NCBI GenBank assembly: GCA_045579085.1
Contig: JAZNLO010000013.1
Span: 1 to 33,181, forward strand
From: RGIG2206 sp045579085
Lineage (GTDB): Bacteria; Bacillota; Clostridia; Oscillospirales; Acutalibacteraceae
Length of the DNA: 33,181 bases
Reading direction: 5' to 3'
Shown piece after piece: positions 16,150 to 25,278 of this stretch. The position numbers and the translations under genes were made by a program. How positions within the stretch are numbered: the first letter of the stretch is position 1; every line of letters starts with the position of its first letter. The notes under the pieces are model-generated. The model saw nothing but the letters and a program-made list of their open reading frames with translations, was not told where the DNA came from and made no database searches.

Positions 16150-18432
16150 TTAAACAGATTTAACCGTAATTTTTCCGTTTTTGGCTGTAACGCTAAAACC
16201 AACCAGCACGCCCTCGCCATTAGCTACTATCATACTTGCTATCACATCTTCAACCTGTTTGCGTACTGCGCGGCGCAAATTTCTTGCGCCTTTATCAGAA
16301 TCGCCCGCGATTTCAACCAAGACCTCGCAAACCGCATCAGTATAAGCAAAGCTGATTCCCTTTTCCTCAAGCACAGGCTTAAGCTCATCGAGCATAAGCT
16401 TAGCTATCTTAATCATTGTATCCTTGCTCAGCGGAGAGAACACAACAATCTCATCAACTCTACCCAAAAACTCAGGGCGCAAAAAGTCCTCAAGCGCCTT
16501 CATAACCTTTTCACGATTGAGCTCATTGCCCGTTTTACCAAAACCGACCGAGCCGCCTTTTAACGCACTTCCTGCGTTGCTCGTCATAACAATAACCGTA
16601 TTTTCAAAGTTTACTGTTCTGCCCTGAGCATCGGTGATTCTGCCGTCGTCGAGAATCTGCAATAGTATATTCAGCACATCGGGGTGTGCTTTTTCTATCT
16701 CATCGAACAAAATCACAGAATACGGCTTGCGTCTTACCTTTTCCGTAAGCTGACCTGCTTCATCATAGCCCACGTATCCGGGAGGCGCACCGATTATTCT
16801 GGAAACCGAGTACTTCTCCATATACTCCGACATATCAAGACGTATCAGTGTTTCAGGCGAGTCGAATAGCTCGTTTGCCAGCACCTTTACAAGCTCAGTT
16901 TTGCCAACGCCTGTGGGCCCTACGAAAATGAACGATGCAGGTCTGCGACGGGGTGAAATCTGCACTCTCGAACGTCTGACCGCTGTACATATCTCCTCAA
17001 CGGCTTCATCCTGACCTATTATTTTTGACTTAATCTTTTCCTCAAGCGAGTTGAGCTTCTCAAGGCTGTTTTCCCTTATTTTTGATGCGGGAATACCTGT
17101 CCACAGCTCAACAACTTGGGCGAGGTCATCATCTGTGACGCAGTTTTCCTCAGCGGCTGAGGGCGCAAGCTCGTTAACAGCGGCGGTTGCCTTTGCTATA
17201 TCCGACCTCACCATCGCCAGTTTTTCGTAGTCAGGCTCTGTTTCCTGTGACAGCTTTTCCTCTTTTATTTTAAGCTCTGCGAGCTGCTTATTCACTTTTA
17301 CAAGCTCATCTATCGCCTTGTTTCTAAGCGACGCTGAGGCACACGCCTCATCAAGCAAATCTATTGCCTTATCAGGCAGATAACGGTCATTGATATAGCG
17401 TTCGCTAAGATTTACTGTAAGCTTTGCAATCCTATCCGAAACAGTTACATTGTGATAGCGTTCATAATAGCCTTTTACGCCCAAGATAACTGTATACGCT
17501 TGTTCAATCGACGGCTCCTCGATAACCACAGGCTGAAAACGACGTTCAAGTGCCGCATCCTTTTCAATATACTTGCGATATTCCTTAAAAGTGGTTGCGC
17601 CTATCACCTGTATCTCGCCTCTTGAGAGGGCGGGCTTGAGTATATTGGCGGCGTTCATCGAGCCCTCCGCAGAGTCACCCGCACCGACCATATTATGAAC
17701 CTCGTCAATAAACAATATCACGTTGCCCTGTTGCTTTACCTCGTCAACAAGACCTTTTACACGGCTTTCAAATTGACCTCTGAACTGAGTTCCCGCAACG
17801 AGCGCGGTAAGGTCGAGCAAATATATCTCCTTGTCTGCAAGGCGAGCAGGTACCTCGCCCGATACAATGCGCAAGGCAAGTCCCTCTGCAATTGCTGTTT
17901 TACCAACACCGGGCTCACCGATAAGGCAAGGGTTGTTCTTTGTTCTTCTTGAAAGTATCTGCACAACGCGGCTGAGCTCTCTGTCTCTGCCGATAATGCT
18001 GTCAAGCTCACCATCACGAGCTCTCTTTGTGAGATTTGTGCAGTAGGTGCTGAGATATTTATTTTTCTTTTCCTTTGCCTTTTCCTTTGCAGTCTTACCC
18101 TTTGGCGCCTTTTTTTCTTCGCCATCTTCATTAGGCTTTAAAACATCGCCGAAGATGCTCTGCAAAAACGGAAAAGCTTGTGCTCCGCCCGGCTCCATCC
18201 CGTCGAGGTCTATGTCCTCCATTCCCTGCAGTCCGTTTGCCAACTGCTCGGTCATCGCCTCTATATCCTCTTGCGGAATGTTCAGGTTCATTAACATATC
18301 GTCGATAGGCTTTATTCCCAATTCCTTAGCGCAAGGAAAGCAATAGCCCTCCATCGTCGATGCGTCGCCTTCTATACGATTGACAAACACAACGGCAGGT
18401 CTGGCTTTGCATTTATTACACATTTTAAACAT
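16150..18432 (-). CDS. clpE: ClpE-type AAA+ unfoldase of the Clp protease
   Basis: A 760-residue HSP100 ATPase that unfolds proteins and feeds them to ClpP. In place of the usual double Clp N-domain it has a four-cysteine zinc finger (C5, C8, C31, C34), as in ClpE and McsA. An acidic segment and a very basic linker (about 105-125) follow. AAA domain 1 has GEPGVGKT (172-179) and Walker B ILFIDEVH; domain 2 has GPTGVGKT (505-512) and ILFDEIEKAH. The tripeptide VGF (629-631) sits where ClpP-docking loops occur, so ClpP partnership is likely. A short coiled-coil middle region (about 375-425) is present. The start overlaps the pgsA stop (TAATG). No CtsR-type operator is in front, since the gene lies inside an operon. 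Confidence 0.88.
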   Translation of the reverse strand: MFKMCNKCKARPAVVFVNRIEGDASTMEGYCFPCAKELGIKPIDDMLMNLNIPQEDIEAMTEQLANGLQGMEDIDLDGMEPGGAQAFPFLQSIFGDVLKPNEDGEEKKAPKGKTAKEKAKEKKNKYLSTYCTNLTKRARDGELDSIIGRDRELSRVVQILSRRTKNNPCLIGEPGVGKTAIAEGLALRIVSGEVPARLADKEIYLLDLTALVAGTQFRGQFESRVKGLVDEVKQQGNVILFIDEVHNMVGAGDSAEGSMNAANILKPALSRGEIQVIGATTFKEYRKYIEKDAALERRFQPVVIEEPSIEQAYTVILGVKGYYERYHNVTVSDRIAKLTVNLSERYINDRYLPDKAIDLLDEACASASLRNKAIDELVKVNKQLAELKIKEEKLSQETEPDYEKLAMVRSDIAKATAAVNELAPSAAEENCVTDDDLAQVVELWTGIPASKIRENSLEKLNSLEEKIKSKIIGQDEAVEEICTAVRRSRVQISPRRRPASFIFVGPTGVGKTELVKVLANELFDSPETLIRLDMSEYMEKYSVSRIIGAPPGYVGYDEAGQLTEKVRRKPYSVILFDEIEKAHPDVLNILLQILDDGRITDAQGRTVNFENTVIVMTSNAGSALKGGSVGFGKTGNELNREKVMKALEDFLRPEFLGRVDEIVVFSPLSKDTMIKIAKLMLDELKPVLEEKGISFAYTDAVCEVLVEIAGDSDKGARNLRRAVRKQVEDVIASMIVANGEGVLVGFSVTAKNGKITVKSV

Positions 18433-19025
18433 TAAGCAGGTTCACCTTCATCTTTGGGGTTGGTTTTGTCTGAAAGCGCCTTTTTTGCGCCTTCAAAATA
18501 TACAACGAGATAGTTGTAAAACGAAAACATTAGTCCGGCTATCGATACCGATACCGCTGTAAGCGTAATCGAGTCGGGTATAATCAGAATGTCGCTTACT
18601 ATGAACAGCGTTATGGTCAAATACAGTATAACCGTAGTCATTTTACCCCACCAACGTGCCTGCGGCGTAGCGTTGCCCTTGTGCAAAAACAGCACTGTGC
18701 CTATCAGCATAAGCAGTTCCTTTATAAAGATGATAACTGCTATGGGTATCATCGACGGATGTCTGATTGCCAGACAGAGTGTTACCGTAAACTGAGTCAG
18801 TTTATCTGCAATCGGGTCTAAAATCTTACCCAAATCAGAGATTAAGTTAAACCTGCGTGCAATAAAGCCGTCAACAACATCTGTAAGTCCTGACAGCAAG
18901 ACGAGTATAATCGCAATCAGATAATGGTTTTCAATCTCGCTGAAATAAACCATTACAATAGCAGGTATCATTAATATTCTTATCATTGACAGTATGTTTG
19001 GTATTGTAAAGACTTTCTTTTTCAT
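18432..19025 (-). CDS. pgsA: CDP-diacylglycerol--glycerol-3-phosphate 3-phosphatidyltransferase family
   Basis: A 197-residue integral membrane enzyme of the CDP-alcohol phosphatidyltransferase family, probably making phosphatidylglycerol phosphate. The full family signature D-x2-DG-x2-AR-x8-G-x3-D-x3-D is present at D49, D52, G53, A56, R57, G66, D70 and D74. About six hydrophobic helices are visible. The ATG at 19025 (MKKKVF) is chosen because GAGGG lies six bases upstream; the longer reading frame would need a TTG at 19043 without a site. The substrate alcohol cannot be read from sequence alone, so another family member is possible. Confidence 0.87.
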   Translation of the reverse strand: MKKKVFTIPNILSMIRILMIPAIVMVYFSEIENHYLIAIILVLLSGLTDVVDGFIARRFNLISDLGKILDPIADKLTQFTVTLCLAIRHPSMIPIAVIIFIKELLMLIGTVLFLHKGNATPQARWWGKMTTVILYLTITLFIVSDILIIPDSITLTAVSVSIAGLMFSFYNYLVVYFEGAKKALSDKTNPKDEGEPA

Positions 19026-19045
19026 TGCTTTCCCTCTAAACAATT

Positions 19046-19753
19046 TTATACTAATATGAATCTGATATGTTTAAATAACAGTGTTGACTCTATCTGGGCT
19101 TCGGTTATGCCAAGTATGCCGTCTGCACTGATTGAAACCAAAATAGCGAATATGTTTGCGAGCAAAACCGCAATAGCCGCTCCCTTAACAAAGCCTGCAA
19201 CCGCTCCCAACGAGGTATTCATACTTGAAACAAGCGGCAGCTTTGATGCAACCGCATTACAGAAGCCTGCCAAGAGCCTAATCGCAAACATTCCTATAAT
19301 GAAGATGATGCTGATTAAAACGATGCGTATCAACGCTGTAATCGGCGGCGAAACGCTTTCGGATATTTTATCGGAAATGGTTTTTACGCCAACGCTTTCC
19401 TCCTCAACCAACGACTGCTTGATTTCTTCAGTATCTACGCCGTTTGCATCAAGGAACGCTTTAACAGAGTCAGGCAGATTCTCAATCACCTGTGCTACAG
19501 ATTTATCTGCGCTTGAAATATCAAGCTCTGTTAAAGGTGACGGGATTGCCTCCTCAACCGCTTTCTCTATACTGGGCTTTATCATTTTGTTGTAAATGCC
19601 CTGTGATATCGGCTGAGCTATATTAACAGCCAAAACCAAGATTATCACATAGCCTGCCAGCTCTATAAACGTACGCACAAAGCCACGCTTGGCTCCTATC
19701 ACAGACCATATGCTTGCCAAAACCAACAAAATCACATCAAGTATCCATGCCAT
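19046..19753 (-). CDS. cvpA: CvpA family membrane protein
   Basis: A 235-residue protein with the CvpA layout: an N-terminal hydrophobic pair around the GAKRGFVRTFIELAGY motif (about 20-35), a soluble acidic insert (about 60-130) and two further hydrophobic segments (about 138-165 and 185-212). The glycine-rich LGAVAGFVKGAAIAVL segment near 182-197 is typical. In E. coli CvpA affects colicin V export and envelope stress tolerance; the molecular role is unclear. GGGAGG precedes the ATG. It lies 38 bases after the DUF5711 gene and just before pgsA. Confidence 0.88.
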   Translation of the reverse strand: MAWILDVILLVLASIWSVIGAKRGFVRTFIELAGYVIILVLAVNIAQPISQGIYNKMIKPSIEKAVEEAIPSPLTELDISSADKSVAQVIENLPDSVKAFLDANGVDTEEIKQSLVEEESVGVKTISDKISESVSPPITALIRIVLISIIFIIGMFAIRLLAGFCNAVASKLPLVSSMNTSLGAVAGFVKGAAIAVLLANIFAILVSISADGILGITEAQIESTLLFKHIRFILV

Positions 19754-19791
19754 TCAGCTCAACCTCCCAATACTCTATGATTATGCCCTTA

Positions 19792-21114
19792 TCAGCTATA
19801 ATATCCTAACTTCATATCGGCTGTGGTCAGCACCCCGTTTTTATACGGCGCAATATAAGTGCTTCTCTGTCCCACAGTAAAGCTTTTAAGTTGTTTGCCC
19901 TCGTAATTATACTGCGTTACCTTATCGCCCTCAAGCGTATAGACATACTTTTTGCCAACGCAGATTTTGTTGAATCCAAACGGCACGCTCAGGCTTGCCT
20001 TTTGACTGCCGTCTTTTTTAAGCACGCTTACTGTGCACTCATTAGAGGCGTCGGAATTATAGGCAACGAACATACTGTCTGCCTCGTGGACACCGACGTA
20101 GGTTATATTCGAGAATCCGTAATCAATAAAGTCGGTTGCGTCCCACTTCATGCTTACTGCCGATGAGTGTGATGTGAAGAAAATGCGTCTTGAATTGCAC
20201 ACAGAGTCCACAAACATTGTGCCCGCCACTGTTTTTGTGGCTGTTTTCTCACCCGTTTTTACGTTAAAGAAGTTTATGGTGGACTCGAACGTGCCCTGAT
20301 TTGATTTAACTGTTACAACGCAGAGTGTCTTGCCGTTGGGGCTTAAGCGCACATTCGTTACGGTTTCCGCCGACGATGACCACTTGAATATCGACAAAAA
20401 GTGACGGTCGTAAACCGTTACCGTTGCGGCATATTGCTCATCGTTAAGCGCAACTGCAGTATATCCGCAATCGGCTATATCAGCGGTTATTATCGTGTTT
20501 TTAAACTCTGTCTGAGCTATGTTTTTATAAAGCGCATCAACCCTCAGGCAGTAATTGCCTCTATCGTAGACCAGTGTTCTTTGCGATGAAACATCAAGCG
20601 TGGGTGAGAGGTAGCCGTGCTGGAATGCGGCAATTTCCTTGCCTGTTGAATTATAGGCGTACAGATGGTTATCCGTAAGCACAAACGACGTGCCGCCCCT
20701 TGCATCAAGATTTAACGCAACGTCACCGTTGATTGCAACAGGAAGTCCGCCACCGCTGCCCCAAGTGCAGACCAAGTTCTGCGACCACTCAATAAAGCCT
20801 GTGGGCGACGCAACGCTGATAATAACCACTGCGGCTATAACAACAAAGGCGGCTGCGGTAAATATCGCTGACCTACGGCGCTGCTTCTTGTTTGCGGTAA
20901 CTCCGCCCTCAACTATATCCAGTTTTCTCTTGCGTTTAAGTGAAATGCCGCTCTTTGCAGTCTTCTTTACGGGTTTGTTTTCCTGCATGTTTGCCTTGCG
21001 GCGTTTTTTCGTATTTGGAGCCATTTTTATGGCTTCGGTTTTTTTAGGCTTGCCGATATCGTCTTGCTTTTGATGCACTTTAACACGATTAACTCTTCTC
21101 TTATTCGATGCCAT
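19792..21114 (-). CDS. DUF5711-like membrane-anchored beta-propeller protein
   Basis: A 440-residue protein with a very basic cytosolic N-terminus (residues 1-80, dense in Lys and Arg), a single membrane helix (about 83-103) and an extracytoplasmic region of about 330 residues. That region has repeated strand patterns such as NHLYAYNSTGKEIAAF and KYVYTLEGDKVTQYNYEGK, suggesting a propeller. This matches the DUF5711 family as I know it from gut Clostridia; its function is unknown. AAGGAG precedes the ATG, and the gene lies 15 bases after truA. A type II membrane topology is predicted. Confidence 0.78.
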   Translation of the reverse strand: MASNKRRVNRVKVHQKQDDIGKPKKTEAIKMAPNTKKRRKANMQENKPVKKTAKSGISLKRKRKLDIVEGGVTANKKQRRRSAIFTAAAFVVIAAVVIISVASPTGFIEWSQNLVCTWGSGGGLPVAINGDVALNLDARGGTSFVLTDNHLYAYNSTGKEIAAFQHGYLSPTLDVSSQRTLVYDRGNYCLRVDALYKNIAQTEFKNTIITADIADCGYTAVALNDEQYAATVTVYDRHFLSIFKWSSSAETVTNVRLSPNGKTLCVVTVKSNQGTFESTINFFNVKTGEKTATKTVAGTMFVDSVCNSRRIFFTSHSSAVSMKWDATDFIDYGFSNITYVGVHEADSMFVAYNSDASNECTVSVLKKDGSQKASLSVPFGFNKICVGKKYVYTLEGDKVTQYNYEGKQLKSFTVGQRSTYIAPYKNGVLTTADMKLGYYS

Positions 21115-21129
21115 TAAAAATCACTCCTT

Positions 21130-21864
21130 TCAATATAATACTTTCTTTAAATGCAGACCTCTTGCAGCTGCAGTACGTCCGCTTTTGCTTCTATCCTTAG
21201 ACCTAATTATACAGGCTAAGTCGTCAACGCTTATACTGCCCTCCGCGACCTCCATAAGCGTGCCCGCCATTATTCTCACCATATTGTACAAAAACCCGTC
21301 GGCTGTGACTGAGAACACAACCTCGTCTGCTATGCGCTCTACCTTAGCCTCGAAAACAGTTCTCACGTGGTCCTCAACCGAAGAACCGCTTGCGCAAAAT
21401 GCGCTGAAATCGTGCTTACCCAGATAGCTCTGCGCCGCCTTGTTAAGCAAGTTTTCATCGAGCTTCCCCTTGTGATAAAACGAGAATCTGTCTAAAAACG
21501 GGTTTGCGTGCTCGCTATCATACATATGATAGCAATACTGCTTTCCTTTAGCCTGATAGCGTGCATGAAAGTCGGGCGCAACCTCTTTGCAACCCGTAAC
21601 AACAATGTCGCTCGGCAAATGCACATTTAAGGCAAACGTGAGCCTGTCGGCAGGTATCATATCAGGTGCATCCATATGAAAGCAGAACATTTCTGCGTGC
21701 ACGCCCGAGTCGGTGCGACTGCAGCCCGTTATGTCCAAGCGTCTGCCGTAGACCGCTTCTACCGCGTCCTGCACCGTGCTCTGCACTGTTACTGCGTTAT
21801 TTTGCACCTGCCATCCGTGATAAGCAGTGCCGTCAAAACTCAATTCTACAAGATAACGTTTCAA
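21130..21864 (-). CDS. truA: tRNA pseudouridine(38-40) synthase
   Basis: A 244-residue enzyme that modifies uridines 38-40 in the tRNA anticodon stem. The catalytic Asp is D52 in CSRTDSGVHA, with ELSFDGTAYHGWQ at the N-terminus and FLYNMVRIMAGTL near the C-terminus. I place the start at a TTG (21864) that overlaps the ecfT stop as TTGA, eight bases after AAGGA. The longer in-frame extension reads over ecfT and has no TruA similarity. The order ecfA1-ecfA2-ecfT-truA is the classic Firmicutes arrangement. Confidence 0.94.
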   Translation of the reverse strand: MKRYLVELSFDGTAYHGWQVQNNAVTVQSTVQDAVEAVYGRRLDITGCSRTDSGVHAEMFCFHMDAPDMIPADRLTFALNVHLPSDIVVTGCKEVAPDFHARYQAKGKQYCYHMYDSEHANPFLDRFSFYHKGKLDENLLNKAAQSYLGKHDFSAFCASGSSVEDHVRTVFEAKVERIADEVVFSVTADGFLYNMVRIMAGTLMEVAEGSISVDDLACIIRSKDRSKSGRTAAARGLHLKKVLY

Positions 21865-22667
21865 TTTAAAATCCTTCCGATTATTGTAGCCGTAAGCAAG
21901 GCTGCAACAACAAAAATTGCCACTATATCCGCCGCTTTTATCGAAATATGATTCATTTTTGTGCGGCTCTTTCCTCCCTGATAGCAACGGCATTCCATCG
22001 CATCGGCTAAGTCTATCGCACGGTGCACCGCCGATATAAGCAGCGGTATCAGGATTGGCAGCATAGCCTTAACACGATGGAAAAGTCCGCCCGATTCCAT
22101 ATCGGCTCCGCGAGCCTTCTGCGCCGACATAATCTTATCGGCTTCCTCAACTAAAATCGGGATAAATCTCAGTGCTATCGACATCATAAGCGCCAACGTA
22201 TGCACCGCTTGTGCGAGTCCGATATAGCGTAATGGTGAGAGCAGCTGCTCTAATCCATCGGTAAACTGGGTGGGTGATGTAGTATAAGTCAGCAATGAGC
22301 TTATCAGTATAATCAAACATATTCTGACCGCAATAAGCACTGCTCTGTATATACCCTCATAGGTGATAGTGAATATCCACCAGCTTGCAATCGGCTCACC
22401 CTGAGAATAAAGGGTGTTCAAAATCGCTGTGAGCAATACTATAGGCCATATCACCTTTAACATTTTCAGATACATTGTCACCTTTATCTTTGATGCAAAT
22501 ATAAGTAAAAATGTTGCCGCTATATTCAAGATTACAGTAACGGGTGTGTTTGCCAAAAACACGGATACGATAAGCAACACAGCGCATATCATTTTTATGC
22601 TCGGCGCCAATTTGTGAAGCTTTGAGTTTGTGGGGAAATACTGCCCTATTGTTATATTAGAGAGCAT
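21861..22667 (-). CDS. ecfT: Energy-coupling factor transporter transmembrane protein EcfT
   Basis: A 268-residue membrane subunit that links the two ECF ATPases to exchangeable vitamin-binding S components. Several hydrophobic segments fill the N-terminal two thirds and the extreme C-terminus. The coupling helices carry ARG (185-187, in QKARGAD) and a second site reading AMECRCY (223-229), where relatives usually have an ARG-like triplet, so the second motif is slightly unusual. It overlaps ecfA2 by 11 bases and truA by 4. No S component is in the window, as expected for a shared group II module. Confidence 0.93.
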   Translation of the reverse strand: MLSNITIGQYFPTNSKLHKLAPSIKMICAVLLIVSVFLANTPVTVILNIAATFLLIFASKIKVTMYLKMLKVIWPIVLLTAILNTLYSQGEPIASWWIFTITYEGIYRAVLIAVRICLIILISSLLTYTTSPTQFTDGLEQLLSPLRYIGLAQAVHTLALMMSIALRFIPILVEEADKIMSAQKARGADMESGGLFHRVKAMLPILIPLLISAVHRAIDLADAMECRCYQGGKSRTKMNHISIKAADIVAIFVVAALLTATIIGRILN

Positions 22668-23526
22668 TACTTTTGCCCCCTTTCAACAGCTCTATAAGCG
22701 CTTTTTCAGCTTCTTCAACTGTGAGTATTTCATCGGGCAAGTCTGCACCCATCATACGAAGCGTGTGCATTATTTTTGTAACGCTCGGTGTGTTTAACCC
22801 TATTTGTGTAAGTCGCTCCGAACGAGAAAACACCTCTCTTGTTGTGCCCGTCATATTAACTCTGCCCTCGTGCATCACGATTACTCTGTCGGCTATTTTG
22901 GCAACGTCCTCCATAGAGTGAGATACCATCACAACAGTTGTTTTGCTCTCCTTACGGTAACGCGATATCCGCTCAAGCAGCATATCTCTGCCCTTTGGGT
23001 CAAGTCCCGCTGTTGGCTCATCGAGAATCAGCACCTTAGGCTTCATCGACAAAACGCCTGCTATTGCCGCTCTGCGTTTTTCGCCTCCCGAAAGGTCGAA
23101 TGGCGACTTCTTGAGCAGTTCATCACTTAAGCCGACTATTTCAGCTGCCCATTTCACACGCTCGGCAATCTCTGCTTCACTTAAGCCTAAATTGCGAGGG
23201 CCAAAGGCGATATCCTTTTCAACCGTTTCGTCAAAAAGCTGATATTCAGGATACTGAAACACAAGTCCAACCTTAAATCTGACAGCGCGTATGTTTTTCG
23301 GCTCTGCCCATATATCCTCACCGTCAATGTAGATTTTGCCTGACGTGGGGCGGACAAGTCCGTTTAAATGCTGAACAAGAGTTGACTTTCCTGAGCCTGT
23401 ATGTCCAATCAGGGCAACAAGCTCGTTTTCATTTATATCAATATTAACATCGGTAATAGCCTGTTTGACAAAGGGCGTGCCCTTGCCATAGACATAGGTC
23501 AATTCTTCTGTTTTTATGATAGACAA
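22657..23526 (-). CDS. ecfA2: Energy-coupling factor ATPase EcfA2
   Basis: A 289-residue ATPase. Walker A is GHTGSGKST (41-49), the Q-loop is FQYPEYQLF (90-98), the signature is LSGGEKR (145-151), Walker B is VLILDEP and the H-loop is VSHSMED. The QYPEYQLF form distinguishes the A2 subunit from A1. The C-terminal 60 residues form the usual ECF dimerisation extension. The start is TTG, seven bases after GGAGG, with no better in-frame ATG. It starts 19 bases after ecfA1 stops. Confidence 0.94.
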   Translation of the reverse strand: MSIIKTEELTYVYGKGTPFVKQAITDVNIDINENELVALIGHTGSGKSTLVQHLNGLVRPTSGKIYIDGEDIWAEPKNIRAVRFKVGLVFQYPEYQLFDETVEKDIAFGPRNLGLSEAEIAERVKWAAEIVGLSDELLKKSPFDLSGGEKRRAAIAGVLSMKPKVLILDEPTAGLDPKGRDMLLERISRYRKESKTTVVMVSHSMEDVAKIADRVIVMHEGRVNMTGTTREVFSRSERLTQIGLNTPSVTKIMHTLRMMGADLPDEILTVEEAEKALIELLKGGKSNAL

Positions 23527-23545
23527 TGTGATTCCTCCGCTAAAT

Positions 23546-24391
23546 TTACAGATGCAAGGCTTCCCTCAGTGCAGTGACGCACTCATCCTCGCTTAAGATT
23601 CCGTCGGGCAAATTTACCCCGTTAAGCTTTAATTTATGAATCAGCTCTGTTGGCTGAGGCACGTCCAACCCTACGCTTTTGAGCTCATCAACGTGTGAAA
23701 ACACCTCTCTGGGTGTGCCGTCAAGCAAGAGCTTGCCCTCATCAATAACCACCACTCTGTCGGCTAATGCCGCCTCGTTCATATGGTGGGTTATGAGCAG
23801 AATCGTCATACCCCGCTCCTTATTGAGCCTCAATATTGTTGAGATTACCTCTTCTCTTCCATGCGGGTCAAGCATAGCTGTGGGCTCGTCCAAAACCAGA
23901 CACTCAGGCTCCATCGCTAACATTCCTGCTATTGCAACACGCTGTTTCTGACCGCCTGAAAGCCTATGCGCATCGTGACGGCGGTACTCATACATTCCAA
24001 CCGCTTTCAGCGCATTATCCACTCTTGTGCGGATTTCATCAGACGGCACGCCGAGATTTTCAGGTCCACACGCCACATCCTCCTCAACAACCGTTGACAC
24101 GAGCTGATTGTCGGGATTTTGGAAAACCAGTCCGACTGTGCGACGTATTTGCATTTCGTTTTTTTCGTCTGATGCTGACAGCCCGTTTACCAACACCTCA
24201 CCCGAAGTAACCTTGTTGAGTGAGTTTACAAGCTTGGCAAGTGTTGACTTGCCTGAGCCGTTATGACCCAAAACCGCCGTAAACGAGCCTCGTTCAATAT
24301 TCAGGTTTAGATGCTCGAACACCTTGCTTGTGTTTAGCTCGTCAACAGGATATTCAAACGACGCATCTATTATTTCTATGATATTATCCAT
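23546..24391 (-). CDS. ecfA1: Energy-coupling factor ATPase EcfA1
   Basis: A 281-residue ATPase. Walker A is GHNGSGKST (42-50), the Q-loop is FQNPDNQLV (90-98), the signature is LSGGQKQ (144-150), Walker B is CLVLDEP (164-170) and the H-loop is ITHHMNEA. The QNPDNQ form is typical of EcfA1. It pairs with EcfA2 to drive uptake of vitamins or metal ions through EcfT. GAGGAAG precedes the ATG; the methyltransferase gene ends nine bases upstream. Confidence 0.94.
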   Translation of the reverse strand: MDNIIEIIDASFEYPVDELNTSKVFEHLNLNIERGSFTAVLGHNGSGKSTLAKLVNSLNKVTSGEVLVNGLSASDEKNEMQIRRTVGLVFQNPDNQLVSTVVEEDVACGPENLGVPSDEIRTRVDNALKAVGMYEYRRHDAHRLSGGQKQRVAIAGMLAMEPECLVLDEPTAMLDPHGREEVISTILRLNKERGMTILLITHHMNEAALADRVVVIDEGKLLLDGTPREVFSHVDELKSVGLDVPQPTELIHKLKLNGVNLPDGILSEDECVTALREALHL

Positions 24392-24400
24392 TCGCTTCCT

Positions 24401-25264
24401 CTATTCAGCTAACCATATAGCCGTGTTGCCGCAAGGCAGTACCAGTCCGCTATCTGTGACAGGAATTCCTATCTCATCACACTCCACTTTGCCCGAACGA
24501 CGCTCAGCAATTACCGTTGAAACAAGGTATTTCATTACGCTGGGCGAGAGTCCTGTGGTGTAGGAGTTGAGTAAGAAAAAGAGCGGCTCATCTGACAAAA
24601 GCTGTTCGCAGAGCTCCAAAAGCTCATAAATCTGCTCCTCAAGCTTCCAGATTTCTCCGCCGGGACCTCTGCCGTATGATGGCGGGTCCATAACTATGCC
24701 ATCGTACTTATTGCCCCTCCTGATTTCGCGTTTAACAAACTTTACGCAGTCATCAACCAGCCAACGAATCGGCTTGTCGCCAAGACCGCTTGCAACTGCG
24801 TTATCCTTTGCCCAGCTTACCATTCCCTTTGACGCATCAACATGAGTAACCTTTGCACCTGCTGCGGCGCAAGCAAGCGTTGCCGCTCCTGTGTAGCCGA
24901 AAAGGTTGAGCACCTTTGCGCCCTCGCGCTTTGCAACCAGTTTGCTCATAAGGTCCCAGTTGACTGCTTGCTCAGGGAAAAGTCCGGTATGCTTGAAGCC
25001 CATAGGCTTTAGGTTAAAGGTGAGCCCCCTATAGCCGATGCTCCAAACATCAGGCACCTTCTTATACGCTTCCCACTTGCCACCGCCGCTTTGTGAGCGA
25101 TGATAGCGCGCATGCGCATTAAACCAAAGCGGATTTTTCCGCTCTGTGTTCCATATTATCTGCGGGTCAGGTCTGATAAGTATTATATCTCCCCACCTTT
25201 CGAGCTTTTCGCCCGATGAGGTATCCAGCAGCTCGTAATCTTTAAAACCACTTACAGCTCTCAA
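24401..25264 (-). CDS. Class I SAM-dependent methyltransferase, RlmI-like
   Basis: A 287-residue methyltransferase related to the rRNA large-subunit group (COG1092-like). Motif I is VLNLFGYTGAATLA (118-131), the acidic end of strand 2 is HVDAS (141-145) and motif IV is VMDPPSYGRG (191-200). The N-terminal PUA domain of true RlmI is missing; a short beta region takes its place. The substrate is therefore uncertain, rRNA being most likely. The start is a TTG at 25264, 14 bases after glmM, with only a weak GGCGG-type site, so the exact start is less sure. Confidence 0.85.
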   Translation of the reverse strand: MRAVSGFKDYELLDTSSGEKLERWGDIILIRPDPQIIWNTERKNPLWFNAHARYHRSQSGGGKWEAYKKVPDVWSIGYRGLTFNLKPMGFKHTGLFPEQAVNWDLMSKLVAKREGAKVLNLFGYTGAATLACAAAGAKVTHVDASKGMVSWAKDNAVASGLGDKPIRWLVDDCVKFVKREIRRGNKYDGIVMDPPSYGRGPGGEIWKLEEQIYELLELCEQLLSDEPLFFLLNSYTTGLSPSVMKYLVSTVIAERRSGKVECDEIGIPVTDSGLVLPCGNTAIWLAE

Positions 25265-25278
25265 AAAAGCACCGCCGT

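Noticed and set aside
21865..21993. A 43-residue N-terminal extension of TruA
   Set aside because: It lies inside ecfT in another frame, lacks a ribosome binding site and is unlike TruA; the TTG at 21864 has a proper site and the TTGA overlap.
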